Of a stretch of DNA of 64,000 bases, positions 45,980-54,475 are shown one piece after another; position 1 is the stretch's first letter; each line of letters starts with the position of its first letter. The position numbers and the translations under genes are program-made. The stretch covers positions 92,580 to 156,579 of the forward strand of contig NZ_CDBO01000040.1 in assembly GCF_000819885.1 (NCBI RefSeq), written 5' to 3'. The notes below the pieces were generated by a model that saw only the letters and a list, made by a program, of their open reading frames with translations, had not been told where the DNA came from and ran no database searches. This DNA comes from Aeromonas fluvialis (lineage in GTDB: Bacteria; Pseudomonadota; Gammaproteobacteria; Enterobacterales; Aeromonadaceae).

Positions 45980-47419
45980 ATGAGTACCTATGTCATCGTC
46001 GAAGAGCTGGGCGACTGGCCCTGTCCTGCCGATTATCTGCTGACCGCCCGCACCTATCTGCAACATGGCGTACCGACCACCGGCGGCCGACCCCGCATCA
46101 TCAACCTCTGCCGCAATCTGGAACACCTGAGCGCAGGCTACTACTGCTCACTGCTGGCCCAGGCCCGCGGCCACCACTGCCTGCCTGGCCTGCAAGCCAT
46201 CAGCCGACTGCAACCTCAGCAGCCACCGGCCAAACTGTGGCGCAAGGCACAAGGGTGGCTGGCCCAGCAGAGCGAGGATCGGATTAGGGTGCGCGCCATC
46301 TTCGGCCAGTGTGAACAGAGCGAGCTGGCGGGGCTGGCCCGTTACTACTACGGCCTGAGCCAGCTGCCGCTGCAGGAGCTGACCCTGAAACGCGGCCGTC
46401 ACGGCTGGTCGGTACGCCAGCAGCAGAGCCTGTCGCCGCTGGAGCTGAGCCCAAGCGAGAAAGAGTTAATGCTGCACCACGCTCAGGCACTGGTGGGGAC
46501 CGGTGACGAGGAGCAGGCGGCGCCGCTCTACCAGCTCGCTATTCTGGTGGATCCCGATGACGGCCGAGCCAGCAGTGATGGGCTGGCGCTGGAGCGCTTT
46601 ATCCGGGCAGCTGCCGCCCAGGGGATCCGGGCCGAGATCCTGCCCCCCTCCGCCATCGAGCGGCTGCCGGAATTCGACACCCTCTGGCTGCGCGCCGAAA
46701 CCGCGGTCGGCCACTACACCTTCGAGTTTGCCCGCCGCGCCGAGCAGCTCAAGATGCCGGTGATCGACAGCTCCCGCGCCATCCTGGCCTGCAGCAACAA
46801 ACTCTACCTCTACGAGTTGATGGTGCGCAGCGGCGTGCCCATGCCGCCGACCATGGTGGTGACCCGCCGCGGCCGCCATCATGTGGATGAGCTGGTACAG
46901 CGGCTCGGCCTGCCGCTGATGGTGAAGGTGCCCGATGGGGCGCAGGGGCGCGATCTCGCCATGGCCAGCGACGAGCAGCAGCTGGCTCGCCTGCTGGACG
47001 AGGGGCTGGCCCGCTCCGCCCTGCTGCTGGTGCAGAGCCGGATCCCCGCCGAATTTGACTGGCGCATCGGCTTTCTCGACGGCTCGCCGCTGTTTGCCTG
47101 CCGCCGCTACCGGCCCGAGCCAGGCAATCGCATTCGCCGCCGCCAACACCCCCTCGACATGAGCCGCATCGAAGCGCTGCCGCTGGCCGAGGTACCGGAG
47201 CGGGTGTTGCAGACCGCCCGCCGTGCCGTGCATCAACTTGGCAATGGCCTCTACGGGCTCGATTTGCGCCAGCAGGGGCGTGACTGCGTGTTGCTGGAGA
47301 TCGTCGACAACCCCTGGATCCGCGGCGATATCGAAGACAAGGAGGCGCAGGACCTCTACGAACGGCTGGCCCGCGCCTTTCGCCAGCGGCTGGAAAACCG
47401 GGGCCAGACAAACTCATAA
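45980..47419 (+). CDS. RimK-like ATP-grasp ligase with N-terminal RLAN domain
   Basis: A 479-aa protein in two parts. The N-terminal 200 residues (TYVIVEELGDWPCPADYLLTA, in part, then TRPRIINLCRNLEHLSAGYYCSLLA-like text) form the RLAN domain found with some ATP-grasp enzymes. The C-terminal half is an ATP-grasp ligase of the RimK type: ACSNKLYLYELMVRSGVPMPPT, in part, PLMVKVPDGAQGRDL, DWRIGFLDGSPLFACRRY and LEIVDNPW. Such enzymes join a carboxylate to an amino group with ATP. The substrate is unknown. It is not RimK of ribosomal protein S6, which lacks the RLAN part. It is divergent from the GNAT gene. Confidence 0.85.
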   Translation: MSTYVIVEELGDWPCPADYLLTARTYLQHGVPTTGGRPRIINLCRNLEHLSAGYYCSLLAQARGHHCLPGLQAISRLQPQQPPAKLWRKAQGWLAQQSEDRIRVRAIFGQCEQSELAGLARYYYGLSQLPLQELTLKRGRHGWSVRQQQSLSPLELSPSEKELMLHHAQALVGTGDEEQAAPLYQLAILVDPDDGRASSDGLALERFIRAAAAQGIRAEILPPSAIERLPEFDTLWLRAETAVGHYTFEFARRAEQLKMPVIDSSRAILACSNKLYLYELMVRSGVPMPPTMVVTRRGRHHVDELVQRLGLPLMVKVPDGAQGRDLAMASDEQQLARLLDEGLARSALLLVQSRIPAEFDWRIGFLDGSPLFACRRYRPEPGNRIRRRQHPLDMSRIEALPLAEVPERVLQTARRAVHQLGNGLYGLDLRQQGRDCVLLEIVDNPWIRGDIEDKEAQDLYERLARAFRQRLENRGQTNS

Positions 47420-47450
47420 CCGCCATGACCTCTTAGCCCACAATGACAAA

Positions 47451-47475
47451 GAGGGCCCCGCGATGGGGCCCTCTC
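47451..47475. terminator. Terminator between RimK-like gene and alpha-amylase
   Basis: GAGGGCCCC (47451-47459) and GGGGCCCTC (47465-47473) around a short loop, followed by TCTCAT. It can serve both convergent genes. Confidence 0.75.
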
Positions 47476-47501
47476 TCATATCAAAGCGTGCTGTTGCTAA
47501 C

Positions 47502-49130
47502 TTATTGCAGACGCAGGAAACGCCCGCTCAAGGGCGGTATCTCCACCGTCACGCTGCTGCCGCCGATAGCCAGACTCTCGCCGCTCTGCAGATCCACCAG
47601 CGCACTGCCGCTGCGCAGTTTGCCCGCCGGCAGGTTGTAGCTGAGTGCCGTGGTGGAGAGGTTGAGCAGATAGACCACTTGCTCCCCCGCCGTCTGCTTG
47701 ATGTCGCCATAGAGGCTGCCATCGGCCACCAGTTTGACTCGCTCCCCCTGATAGAGGGCGGGGTGCGCGGCGCGCATCGCCAGCAGTTGGGCCAGCCACT
47801 CTTTCAGCTCTGCCTGTTCGGCACTGGCAACAAAACCGGTAACAGCGGGCACCTTGCCATCGCTGCGGGCCACATGATCGTCGCACAAGCCCTGCGCCGC
47901 ACAGTCGCCGCTGACCTTGGCAGCAAAACCCGGCACCTCGTCGCCAAACTCCTCGCCATAGTAGAAGGTGATGGGGCCGGAGCGGGCAGCGAGGAAGCCG
48001 AAGGCCGCCTTGTGGCGCTGCCAGTAGTCTGCCTGATTGAAGTTGCCGCGCTCCAGCAGATCGCCGAAACGCACCAGATCGTGGTTACCCAGCATCAGGT
48101 TTGGCATGGCGTGGTCGGGGTAGTTCTCCACCTTGTTCCAGCTGGCATCAAGCACGCTGGCCCCCTGGCCGCCCTTGCCGGACTCCTCCACCGCCAGCGC
48201 CTGCACGATGCCGTAACGCAGCGGGAAGTCGAACGCCGAGGCGAGCGCCGGATTGTCGCTGCTGCCGTAAGCTTGGGCGCGAATGTCGTCAGCCCCCTTC
48301 CATACCTCGCCCACCATGTAGCCGAGTGTGCCCCACTGCTGACCGGCTGCCTTGCGCGCTGCACTGACCTGCTCCACCTCACTGCGAATGGCGCGCCAAT
48401 CATCCAGCCCCAACTGATAGGCCTGATCGAGGCGCCAGCCGTCGATGCCGAACTGCTCGACCCAGTAACGGGCCACCTCCTTGAAGTAGGCGAGGCTCTC
48501 CGGCCTGCTGTAATCCACCAGCTGGCCGGGATAACCGGCACCGCCGCTGGTGAGTTCTGGCAGACGCCCCTCTGGCGAGGGCTTGCTCACCCCTACCTTG
48601 TTGACGTGACCAAACACCCCGTCGAGGAAGACATAGAGGCCGCGCTGGTGCGCCGCATCCACCAGCTGTTTGAGCTTGGCATTGCTGCCAAAGTTGGGGT
48701 CCACGGTGAAAAAGTCACAAGCGAAGTAGCCGGTGGCATCGAGCTTGTTATCGCCGCCTTGCCCCGCGCAGGAGTCGAACACCGGGGTGAGCCAGATAGC
48801 GTTGACGTTGAGACTCTTGATGTGATCGAGACTGTCGATGATCCCCTGCAGATCACCGTTGTGCTGGGAGGGGCCATAGCCGACGCCGTAGTTGGCACTG
48901 CCGTCACCATCGGCAAACGACTCCACCATTACCTGATAGATGCGCAGGTTGCAGGCGGGTTGATCGTCGCCATAGCAGGCACGACTGGCCGTGGCGACCG
49001 GAGGGTGGGTGACCGGCGGATTGACGACGGGGGGAGAGCTCTCCCCGCCTGAACTACCACCGCCGCCGCAAGCCGCAAGTAACAGGGCGGCCCCGAGCAG
49101 GCCGCCATAGCGTAACGTTCCCTGTTTCAT
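47502..49130 (-). CDS. Alpha-amylase family lipoprotein (GH13)
   Basis: A 542-aa secreted or surface alpha-amylase. The signal ends LLLAACG with the lipid Cys at residue 21, followed by a Gly/Ser/Pro linker. The four GH13 regions are visible: DGVFGHV near 173, GWRLDQ near 233 (nucleophile Asp), GEVW near 275 (acid Glu) and LGNHDL near 348. It would cut alpha-1,4 links of starch, complementing the pullulanase encoded 25 kb away. ATG 49130 follows GGGAACATAACA. An operator-like site identical to that of the pullulanase gene lies 84 bases upstream. Confidence 0.92.
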   Translation of the reverse strand: MKQGTLRYGGLLGAALLLAACGGGGSSGGESSPPVVNPPVTHPPVATASRACYGDDQPACNLRIYQVMVESFADGDGSANYGVGYGPSQHNGDLQGIIDSLDHIKSLNVNAIWLTPVFDSCAGQGGDNKLDATGYFACDFFTVDPNFGSNAKLKQLVDAAHQRGLYVFLDGVFGHVNKVGVSKPSPEGRLPELTSGGAGYPGQLVDYSRPESLAYFKEVARYWVEQFGIDGWRLDQAYQLGLDDWRAIRSEVEQVSAARKAAGQQWGTLGYMVGEVWKGADDIRAQAYGSSDNPALASAFDFPLRYGIVQALAVEESGKGGQGASVLDASWNKVENYPDHAMPNLMLGNHDLVRFGDLLERGNFNQADYWQRHKAAFGFLAARSGPITFYYGEEFGDEVPGFAAKVSGDCAAQGLCDDHVARSDGKVPAVTGFVASAEQAELKEWLAQLLAMRAAHPALYQGERVKLVADGSLYGDIKQTAGEQVVYLLNLSTTALSYNLPAGKLRSGSALVDLQSGESLAIGGSSVTVEIPPLSGRFLRLQ

Positions 49131-49213
49131 TGTTATGTTCCCGCTGTGAGAGCAGGCGTCTGATACGCCTGTTTTTCACCATGATAGCGATGCTCACACA
49201 GCGGTGTCTGTGA

Positions 49214-49227
49214 CTGAAAACGTTATC
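49214..49227. promoter_or_regulatory. LacI-family-like operator upstream of alpha-amylase
   Basis: CTGAAAACGTTATC, 84 bases before the alpha-amylase start, is identical (in opposite orientation) to the site at 22354-22367 upstream of the pullulanase gene. The near-palindromic AACGTT core fits LacI/GalR-family regulators, such as MalR-type starch regulators in related bacteria. The regulator is not in this window. Confidence 0.6.
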
Positions 49228-49231
49228 TGAC

Positions 49232-49480
49232 TCAACTGGTTAGAGCACACCCGTCGAGGCAAAACGGTCGTTGACCGAGAGCCAGCAACCAGTCGGCCGG
49301 CAGGGCGATGTCGTTGGCCCAGCGACCGCCGGTATTGCGGCGATCCGGGTTGGATAACGTCTTCATGCCGCTGTTTTGCCGCAGGCTGAAGTTGTCCATG
49401 ATGTGGTCGATGTCGTTGTCCCACAGGGTCACCTCTAGGATGCTGGCGGGACGGGTTGCCACTACCACAACAGGACCCAT
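49232..49480 (-). CDS. Candidate small protein, 82 aa
   Basis: An open frame of 82 codons with GGGGTG shortly before the ATG at 49480, ending five bases from the amylase operator. The sequence (VTLWDNDIDHIMDNFS, SNPDRRNTGGRWANDIALPADW, in part) is not low complexity and has codon use like the neighbours, but I recognise no family. No signal peptide or membrane segment is seen. It is in line with the amylase gene, but its stop is 99 bases before the amylase start. It may be a genuine small gene or a relic. Confidence 0.35.
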   Translation of the reverse strand: MGPVVVVATRPASILEVTLWDNDIDHIMDNFSLRQNSGMKTLSNPDRRNTGGRWANDIALPADWLLALGQRPFCLDGCALTS

Positions 49481-49811
49481 ATGTCACACCCCATCCTGAC
49501 CGGCTGCACCGTGACAGGCGCGCTCACCGGCCAGCAGGGCAAGGGGGGGCGCATATGACAAGCCATACATTTTCCTTATGTATGTGTTTGTTTTGTTATT
49601 TTCATTCAACTAATCAAACCTTTCAGCAAGAGAAAGGTTTGCCATCAGGCCGCAAAAAAGGCCTGCGGCGCGAAAGCGGCAAGCCTCTGTCAGGTGAAGC
49701 GAAAGCAAGTTGACAATCTGTTGCGCAGGTTTTACCCAAGTGGGTTCAGAAAGGCAAACGACCAAACATGCCAGTCACAGGGACCTGGCGTTGGTTCACA
49801 AAAAATGGGGG

Positions 49812-50102
49812 TTAGCGGAAGGCTTCATGCTCATCGATGGGGGAGATCAGGTGATAGACCTCGTGGGCTGACAGAGTACAACCGACGGGCCACTCCAACT
49901 GGTGGTGACGGTTGATGAAGACCCTGGCACAGTGACGCTCGCCCTCCAGCTTTGCAAACAACGGCTGGGCTCGCCAAGGGGTCAGATCCAGCACGCCCGT
50001 GGTGCCATCCGATAACACCAGAAACAGGCGCCATCCCCGCACATACTCGACATCGATAAAGACCGGCATCCCTTCGGCTCCGATTGAGATAATTCTCGGC
50101 AA
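49812..50102 (-). CDS. DUF2442 domain-containing protein
   Basis: A 96-aa protein with the DUF2442 layout: a short N-terminal strand (RIISIGAEGMPVFIDVEYV, in part), then RLFLVLSDGTTGVLDLTPWRAQPLF, the family core, and the end LEWPVGCTLSAHEVYHL. DUF2442 proteins are often encoded next to DUF4160 genes in toxin-antitoxin-like pairs, but no DUF4160 partner is visible here. The start ATG 50102 has TTCGGCTCC-like bases before it without a strong ribosome site. It lies between the AT-rich gap and the divergent LTA-synthase-like gene. Confidence 0.7.
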   Translation of the reverse strand: MPRIISIGAEGMPVFIDVEYVRGWRLFLVLSDGTTGVLDLTPWRAQPLFAKLEGERHCARVFINRHHQLEWPVGCTLSAHEVYHLISPIDEHEAFR

Positions 50103-50189
50103 TTATAAACACCCGCCCCCCCCATCCATACACGCTGTGGCTCACATTTTACCCAGCAGATTATGCTGTGCTCATTAACAGCGCGACAT

Positions 50190-50212
50190 CACATTTTTAG
50201 ATGATAAATGTG
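50190..50212. promoter_or_regulatory. Palindrome upstream of the LTA-synthase-like gene
   Basis: CACATTT (50190-50196) and AAATGTG (50206-50212) are inverted around a 9-base spacer, in an AT-rich promoter region that also has TTGACT (50219-50224) as a possible -35 and a perfect Pho-box half CTGTCAT at 50261-50267 whose partner repeat is poor. An operator role is inferred from position only. Confidence 0.4.
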
Positions 50213-50329
50213 TTAATGTTGACTTTTAACGAAATTTAATGTAACCTTATAAGATTTTATCTGTCATAACCTCACAACAAGTAAAAAACGTGTGTAGACA
50301 GACGTTTACAGTCTCATTCAGGAACACAC

Positions 50330-52294
50330 ATGACAGTTCTCAAACAGCGATTCGGCCCGTTTTGGCCCTTCGCCGTCTTCTGCGCGCTCGCGCTTTTTTC
50401 TCTCTCTTTCAGCCGCATCGCCCTCGGTCTCTGGCAACTGGAGCGGGTGGATGCCGTGGCCGGTTGGCAGGAGATGCTACTGCAAGGGATCCGGGTCGAT
50501 TTTGCCACCCTCTGCTGGGTCTGGGGCGTCCCCGCCATGCTCACCCTGCTGCTGGCAGGCCCCCACGCCATCGGCCGTGGCTGGATGCAACTGATGCGGG
50601 TGTGGCTAACCGTCGGCCTCTGGCTGATGCTGTTCCTCGAGATCTCCACCCCCTCTTTCATCACCGAGTATGGCGTACGCCCTAATCGCCTCTATGTGGA
50701 GTACCTTATCTATCCGAAAGAGGTGTTTGCCATGTTGTGGGCGGGGCGCAAGGCAGAGCTGCTGCTTGCTATGGTCTTCAGTGGCGCCGTGCTGGCCGGT
50801 GGCTGGTGGTTGAGCAGCCGTCTGGTGCATGGCCTCAGCTTCCCCCGCTGGTATCTGCGTCCGGCGTTTGCCCTGCTCATTCTGGCCATAGGTTTTCTCG
50901 GTGCCCGCTCCAGTCTCGGCCACCGCGCCCTCAATCCGGCCATGGTCGCCTTTGCCGAGGATCCCCTGGTCAATGCCCTGACGGTAAACTCTGGTTACTC
51001 CCTCTTCTTCGCCATCAAACAGATGGATGCCGAGGAAAATGCCAGCCAGTTTTACGGCAAGATGGCCGACCAGAAAGTGATCGATATTGTACGTCAGGAG
51101 AGTGGACGGGCCCCCCATGAGTTCAGTTCGGACACGCAGCCCAGCCAAACCTTCAACGAAGCGAGCTTCAAGGGCAAGCCGAAGAATCTGGTGATCCTGC
51201 TGCAGGAGAGTCTGGGCGCCCAGTTTGTCGGCTCCCTCGGCGGCCTGCCGCTCACACCCAATATTGACGCCCTCTCCCAAGAAGGGTGGGCATTTGATCG
51301 GCTCTATGCCACCGGCACCCGCTCGGTACGCGGCATCGAGGCGGTGCTGACCGGCTTCACGCCGACCCCGGCCCAGGCGGTGGTCAAACTCGGCAAGAGC
51401 CAGACCAACTTCTTCACCATCGCGGATCTGCTCAAGCAGCGGGGTTACGACACCAGCTTTATCTATGGCGGCGAGAGCCACTTCGACAACATGCGCAGCT
51501 TCTTCCTCGGCAATGGCTTCAGCACCATCGTCGAACAGAAGGACTTCAAGAACCCGGTGTTCGAGGGATCATGGGGCGCTTCCGACGAAGATCTGATGGC
51601 CAAGGCCGACGAGACCTTCAAGGCGCTGCATAAAGAGGGTAAACCCTTCTTCAGTCTGGTGTTCAGCTCCAGCAACCACGATCCGTTCGAGTTTCCCGAC
51701 GATCGCATCGCCCTCTATGAACAGCCCAAGCAAACCCGCAACAACGCGGCCAAGTATGCGGATTACGCCATCGGCGAGTTTTTCAAGAAGGCGAAGCAGT
51801 CGGATTACTGGAAGGACACCCTGTTCCTGGTCATCGCCGACCACGACAGCCGGGTCGGAGGCGCCAGTCTGGTGCCCATCCCCCGCTTCCATATTCCGGG
51901 GGTTATCGTGGGCGATGGCATAACGCCGAAGAAGGACACGCGTATCGTCAGTCAGATCGACATGGCGCCGACCCTGCTCTCCCTGATGGGGATCAGCGCC
52001 GACTACCCTATGCTCGGCAAGGATCTGACCCGCATGCCCGCCGACTGGCCGGGGCGCGCCATCATGCAATACGACAAGAACTTCGCCCTGATGCGCGGCA
52101 AGGATGTGGTGATCCTGCAACCGGAGCGCGAGACGGAGGGCTATGTCTACGATGATGCCAGCGAGAAACTGACCCCGGCTGCGCAGCCGGACACCTTGAA
52201 GGAGGATGCGCTTGGTCTTGCCCTGTGGGGCAGCATGGCCTATCAGAAGAGTCTCTATCAGACGGCCAAGGATGAACGCACCGCAACCAATTGA
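50330..52294 (+). CDS. LTA synthase family phosphotransferase (sulfatase superfamily)
   Basis: A 654-aa inner-membrane protein with about five N-terminal helices (residues 10-200) and a periplasmic sulfatase-fold domain. The catalytic Thr is in ATGTRSVRGIE (T330), with metal-binding residues in VILLQESLGAQFVGS (Glu), FVIADHDSRVGG-like FLVIADHDSRVGG (Asp, His) and PRFHIPGVI. Gram-negative members transfer phosphoglycerol or phosphoethanolamine to glycans rather than making lipoteichoic acid; the acceptor here is unknown. The gene is monocistronic with a terminator, and its upstream region is unusually AT-rich. Confidence 0.88.
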   Translation: MTVLKQRFGPFWPFAVFCALALFSLSFSRIALGLWQLERVDAVAGWQEMLLQGIRVDFATLCWVWGVPAMLTLLLAGPHAIGRGWMQLMRVWLTVGLWLMLFLEISTPSFITEYGVRPNRLYVEYLIYPKEVFAMLWAGRKAELLLAMVFSGAVLAGGWWLSSRLVHGLSFPRWYLRPAFALLILAIGFLGARSSLGHRALNPAMVAFAEDPLVNALTVNSGYSLFFAIKQMDAEENASQFYGKMADQKVIDIVRQESGRAPHEFSSDTQPSQTFNEASFKGKPKNLVILLQESLGAQFVGSLGGLPLTPNIDALSQEGWAFDRLYATGTRSVRGIEAVLTGFTPTPAQAVVKLGKSQTNFFTIADLLKQRGYDTSFIYGGESHFDNMRSFFLGNGFSTIVEQKDFKNPVFEGSWGASDEDLMAKADETFKALHKEGKPFFSLVFSSSNHDPFEFPDDRIALYEQPKQTRNNAAKYADYAIGEFFKKAKQSDYWKDTLFLVIADHDSRVGGASLVPIPRFHIPGVIVGDGITPKKDTRIVSQIDMAPTLLSLMGISADYPMLGKDLTRMPADWPGRAIMQYDKNFALMRGKDVVILQPERETEGYVYDDASEKLTPAAQPDTLKEDALGLALWGSMAYQKSLYQTAKDERTATN

Positions 52295-52320
52295 GCCACC
52301 CGTGCTGATTAGCAGAATAG

Positions 52321-52346
52321 AAAAAACCGCCAGCTGGCGGTTTTTT
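52321..52346. terminator. Bidirectional terminator after the LTA-synthase-like gene
   Basis: CCGCC (52327-52331), loop AGCT, GGCGG (52336-52340), flanked by six A and six T. It ends the plus-strand gene and the convergent Lrp-type gene. Confidence 0.85.
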
Positions 52347-52377
52347 CCATCTATCCATACTGTCGGCCCACTGGCCG

Positions 52378-52848
52378 TTATCGCTGGGGAAAGCAGGGCA
52401 GGGAGCGGCTGAACTTGTGCTCGAATACCAGCGAGGTTTCGAGGTGCACCACCTCCTCGCGGGAGGTGAAGTGATCAAAAACGAAGTTGCGCAGGTGCTC
52501 GGTGTCGGAGACACACAGGTGCACCAGAAAATCATCCTTGCCCCCCATGTGGAACAGACTGATCACTTCGGGCAGCGCCAGAATGGCATCGCGGAAGGCA
52601 TCGATGATCTGGCGGCTGTGGCGGGCCAGCTGCAGGGAGACCATGGCCTGAATGTGGCCACCGAGGGCCTGATAATCCACTTCGCAGTGCGCGCCCTTGA
52701 GCACACCATCCTGCTGCAGCTTGCGCACCCGCTCCAGACAGGTGGAGGGGGCAACGCCCACCAGCGCGGCCAGATCCTTGTTGGTCATGCCCGCATCCCG
52801 AAACAGATGGGCCAGGATATCCAAATCCAGTTGATCCAGGTTTCTCAT
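52378..52848 (-). CDS. Lrp/AsnC family transcriptional regulator
   Basis: A 156-aa regulator of the feast/famine type. The N-terminal helix-turn-helix (LDQLDLDILAHLFRDAGMTNKDLAALVGVAPSTCLERVRKL, in part) is followed by a ligand-binding RAM domain (MVSLQLARHSRQIIDAFRDAILALPEV, in part, and SLFHMGGKDDFLVHLCVSD). Family members sense amino acids and control local or global genes. No amino-acid transport or metabolic gene is directly adjacent except metA nearby, so the target is unknown. It is divergent from the small phosphatase gene. Confidence 0.9.
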   Translation of the reverse strand: MRNLDQLDLDILAHLFRDAGMTNKDLAALVGVAPSTCLERVRKLQQDGVLKGAHCEVDYQALGGHIQAMVSLQLARHSRQIIDAFRDAILALPEVISLFHMGGKDDFLVHLCVSDTEHLRNFVFDHFTSREEVVHLETSLVFEHKFSRSLPCFPQR

Positions 52849-52944
52849 CTTAACTCCTTGAACCGCTCAATTTTTTAGACTCTGCCCGTAAACCGGGGCA
52901 AACACAACGGCCATTGACATCTCCCCTACCCCGGCACCCAGCAG

Positions 52945-53409
52945 GTGCCGCTGACCCTGGCACTCGATCAACTGCGGTTGGCCGGTGCCCACGGGGTGGT
53001 GACCCTGATGGCGAGCGCCGAGCTGACCCGGCTCGAACTGACGCCGCTCGGCCAGCAGGTCGAGCACGAAGGGATGCGCTGGTTCCATCTGCCCATCGAA
53101 GATGATCTGGCCCCCGATGCCACCTTCGAAGCCGCCTGGCAACAAGCGCTACCGCAGCTGCGCGAGCTGCTGGGGGATGGCAAGCCTCTGGTCATCCATT
53201 GCAAAGGGGGGAGCGGCCGCACCGGTCTGGTCGCCGCCGCGCTGCTGATGACACTCGGCCAGTCGCAGCAAGAGGCGATGGCCGCCATCAAGGCGCACAG
53301 ACCCAAGGCGTTCACGTTGGCCTGCCACCGCCTGTGGCTCGACCAGCTGGCCGAACGGCTGGCGCAGGGAGCAGGGAGGTTGACTACCTCCCCCCTTGGT
53401 CGTAGGTGA
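52945..53409 (+). CDS. Dual-specificity phosphatase-like protein, start uncertain
   Basis: A cyclin-dependent-kinase-inhibitor-3 or DSP-like phosphatase with the active-site loop [10 protein letters not shown] (Cys about residue 86 when counted from GTG 52945) and an upstream [21 protein letters not shown], in part, carrying the Asp general acid. The N-terminus is a problem: the frame is blocked by TGA at 52915-52917, and the codons between it and GTG 52945 already read like the family N-terminal motif PYPGT. A family start would lie further upstream, so the gene is either truncated or frameshifted at its 5' end, or begins at this GTG without a clear ribosome site. The last 26 bases overlap metA. 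Confidence 0.7.
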   Translation: MPLTLALDQLRLAGAHGVVTLMASAELTRLELTPLGQQVEHEGMRWFHLPIEDDLAPDATFEAAWQQALPQLRELLGDGKPLVIHCKGGSGRTGLVAAALLMTLGQSQQEAMAAIKAHRPKAFTLACHRLWLDQLAERLAQGAGRLTTSPLGRR

Positions 53410-54331
53410 AGACCTTGCCGATATCCTCGAGCCGATAGCTGGTGAGCTGATAGACGTAGTAGTTGAGCCAGTTGGCAAACAGCAGGTGGCCGTGGCTGCG
53501 CCAGCTGGCGCGTGGCGTCAGGCCCGGATCGTTATTCGGGTAGTAGTTGACCGGAATGGCCGGGGCGAGCCCCGCGGCCAGATCCCGCTGATACTCCCCA
53601 TCGAGCGTCAGGGCATCGTACTCCGGGTGGCCAGTGACAAACACCTGACGGCAATCCTTGGTCGCCGCCAGATAGACTCCCGCCTCTTCTGACTCGGCAA
53701 AAATCTGCAGGTCGGTGTGAGCACGAATAAGGTCGCCATCAAACGCCGCATAGCGGGAGTGGGGGGCAACAAACTCGTCATCGAAACCACGCAGCAGCGG
53801 TTCGTGCTCATCGAGGCGATGATGATGGTACACACCGGAGAGTTTCTCGCCCCGGGTCTGCTTCTCCATGCCGTAGAGCGCCTTGAGCGCCGCCTGCACA
53901 GCCCAGCAGAGGAACAGGGTGGAGGTGACATGCTGATGGGACCACTGGATGATCTCGACGATGCGCGGCCAGTAGACCACCTCCTCGAACTCCACCAGCC
54001 CGAGCGGCGCTCCGGTGATGATCATGCCGTCGTAGTTGTTGCCACGCACCTGCTCGAAGTCGTGATAGAAGTTCTCGAGGTGGGCCTGCGGCGTGTTCTT
54101 TGACTCCCTGTCATCGATGCGCAGCAGATCCACATCCACCTGCAGCGGCGAGTTGGAGAGCATCCGCATCAGCTGGATCTCGGTCTCAATCTTCTTTGGC
54201 ATCAGGTTGAGGATCAACACCCGCAGCGGGCGGATGTTCTGGGTGACGGCCCGGGATTCCGTCATCACGAAGATGTTCTCCTGCCCCAGCACTTCGGCGG
54301 CGGGTAACTGATCCGGGATCTTGATCGGCAT
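53384..54331 (-). CDS. metA: Homoserine O-succinyltransferase MetA
   Basis: A 315-aa enzyme at the head of methionine synthesis, transferring succinyl from succinyl-CoA to homoserine. The catalytic Cys142 is in [10 protein letters not shown], the His in VTGHPEYDA near residue 235, and Gly111 in [11 protein letters not shown], the position that favours succinyl rather than acetyl transfer. The product is the normal family length. It is preceded by tandem MetJ-like boxes and is convergent with, and overlapping, the phosphatase gene by 26 bases. Confidence 0.95.
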   Translation of the reverse strand: MPIKIPDQLPAAEVLGQENIFVMTESRAVTQNIRPLRVLILNLMPKKIETEIQLMRMLSNSPLQVDVDLLRIDDRESKNTPQAHLENFYHDFEQVRGNNYDGMIITGAPLGLVEFEEVVYWPRIVEIIQWSHQHVTSTLFLCWAVQAALKALYGMEKQTRGEKLSGVYHHHRLDEHEPLLRGFDDEFVAPHSRYAAFDGDLIRAHTDLQIFAESEEAGVYLAATKDCRQVFVTGHPEYDALTLDGEYQRDLAAGLAPAIPVNYYPNNDPGLTPRASWRSHGHLLFANWLNYYVYQLTSYRLEDIGKVFTYDQGGR

Positions 54332-54357
54332 GCTTACTCCCTGTACTGCATCGGTAA

Positions 54358-54381
54358 ATATGTCTGGACATCCAGAAGCCT
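54358..54381. promoter_or_regulatory. Tandem MetJ boxes upstream of metA
   Basis: Three contiguous 8-base units resemble the met box AGACGTCT: ATATGTCT (54358-54365, 6 of 8), GGACATCC (54366-54373, 5 of 8) and AGAAGCCT (54374-54381, 6 of 8). MetJ binds such arrays cooperatively with S-adenosylmethionine as corepressor. They lie 27-50 bases before metA, next to a TATTAT-type -10. Confidence 0.65.
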
Positions 54382-54475
54382 ATAATAAAGCTCCCGCCCT
54401 GTCATCAGATACCTTTTGTATTCACCCCCGCCTTTGACTAGCATACGGCTCAGTGTCTCTCCTGCTTCCAAGATA

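Larger units (their letters stand above)
49131..49811. other. Long gap with operator, a candidate small gene and an AT-rich part
   Basis: These 680 bases contain the amylase promoter region, the LacI-like operator (49214-49227), a possible 82-codon minus-strand gene (49232-49480) and, from about 49556 to 49640, AT-rich sequence with the hairpin AAACCTTTC/GAAAGGTTT (49616-49640). The stretch 49641-49811 holds no gene I can support. Base composition here is lower in GC than in the flanks. Confidence 0.5.

Noticed and set aside
47223..49052. 609-codon plus-strand ORF across the amylase gene
   Set aside because: Shadow of the amylase gene on the other strand; no ribosome site and no recognisable domain.
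49556..49713. 52-codon plus-strand ORF in the AT-rich gap
   Set aside because: Its first half is AT-rich with rare codons, it crosses a strong hairpin and shows no family text or ribosome site.
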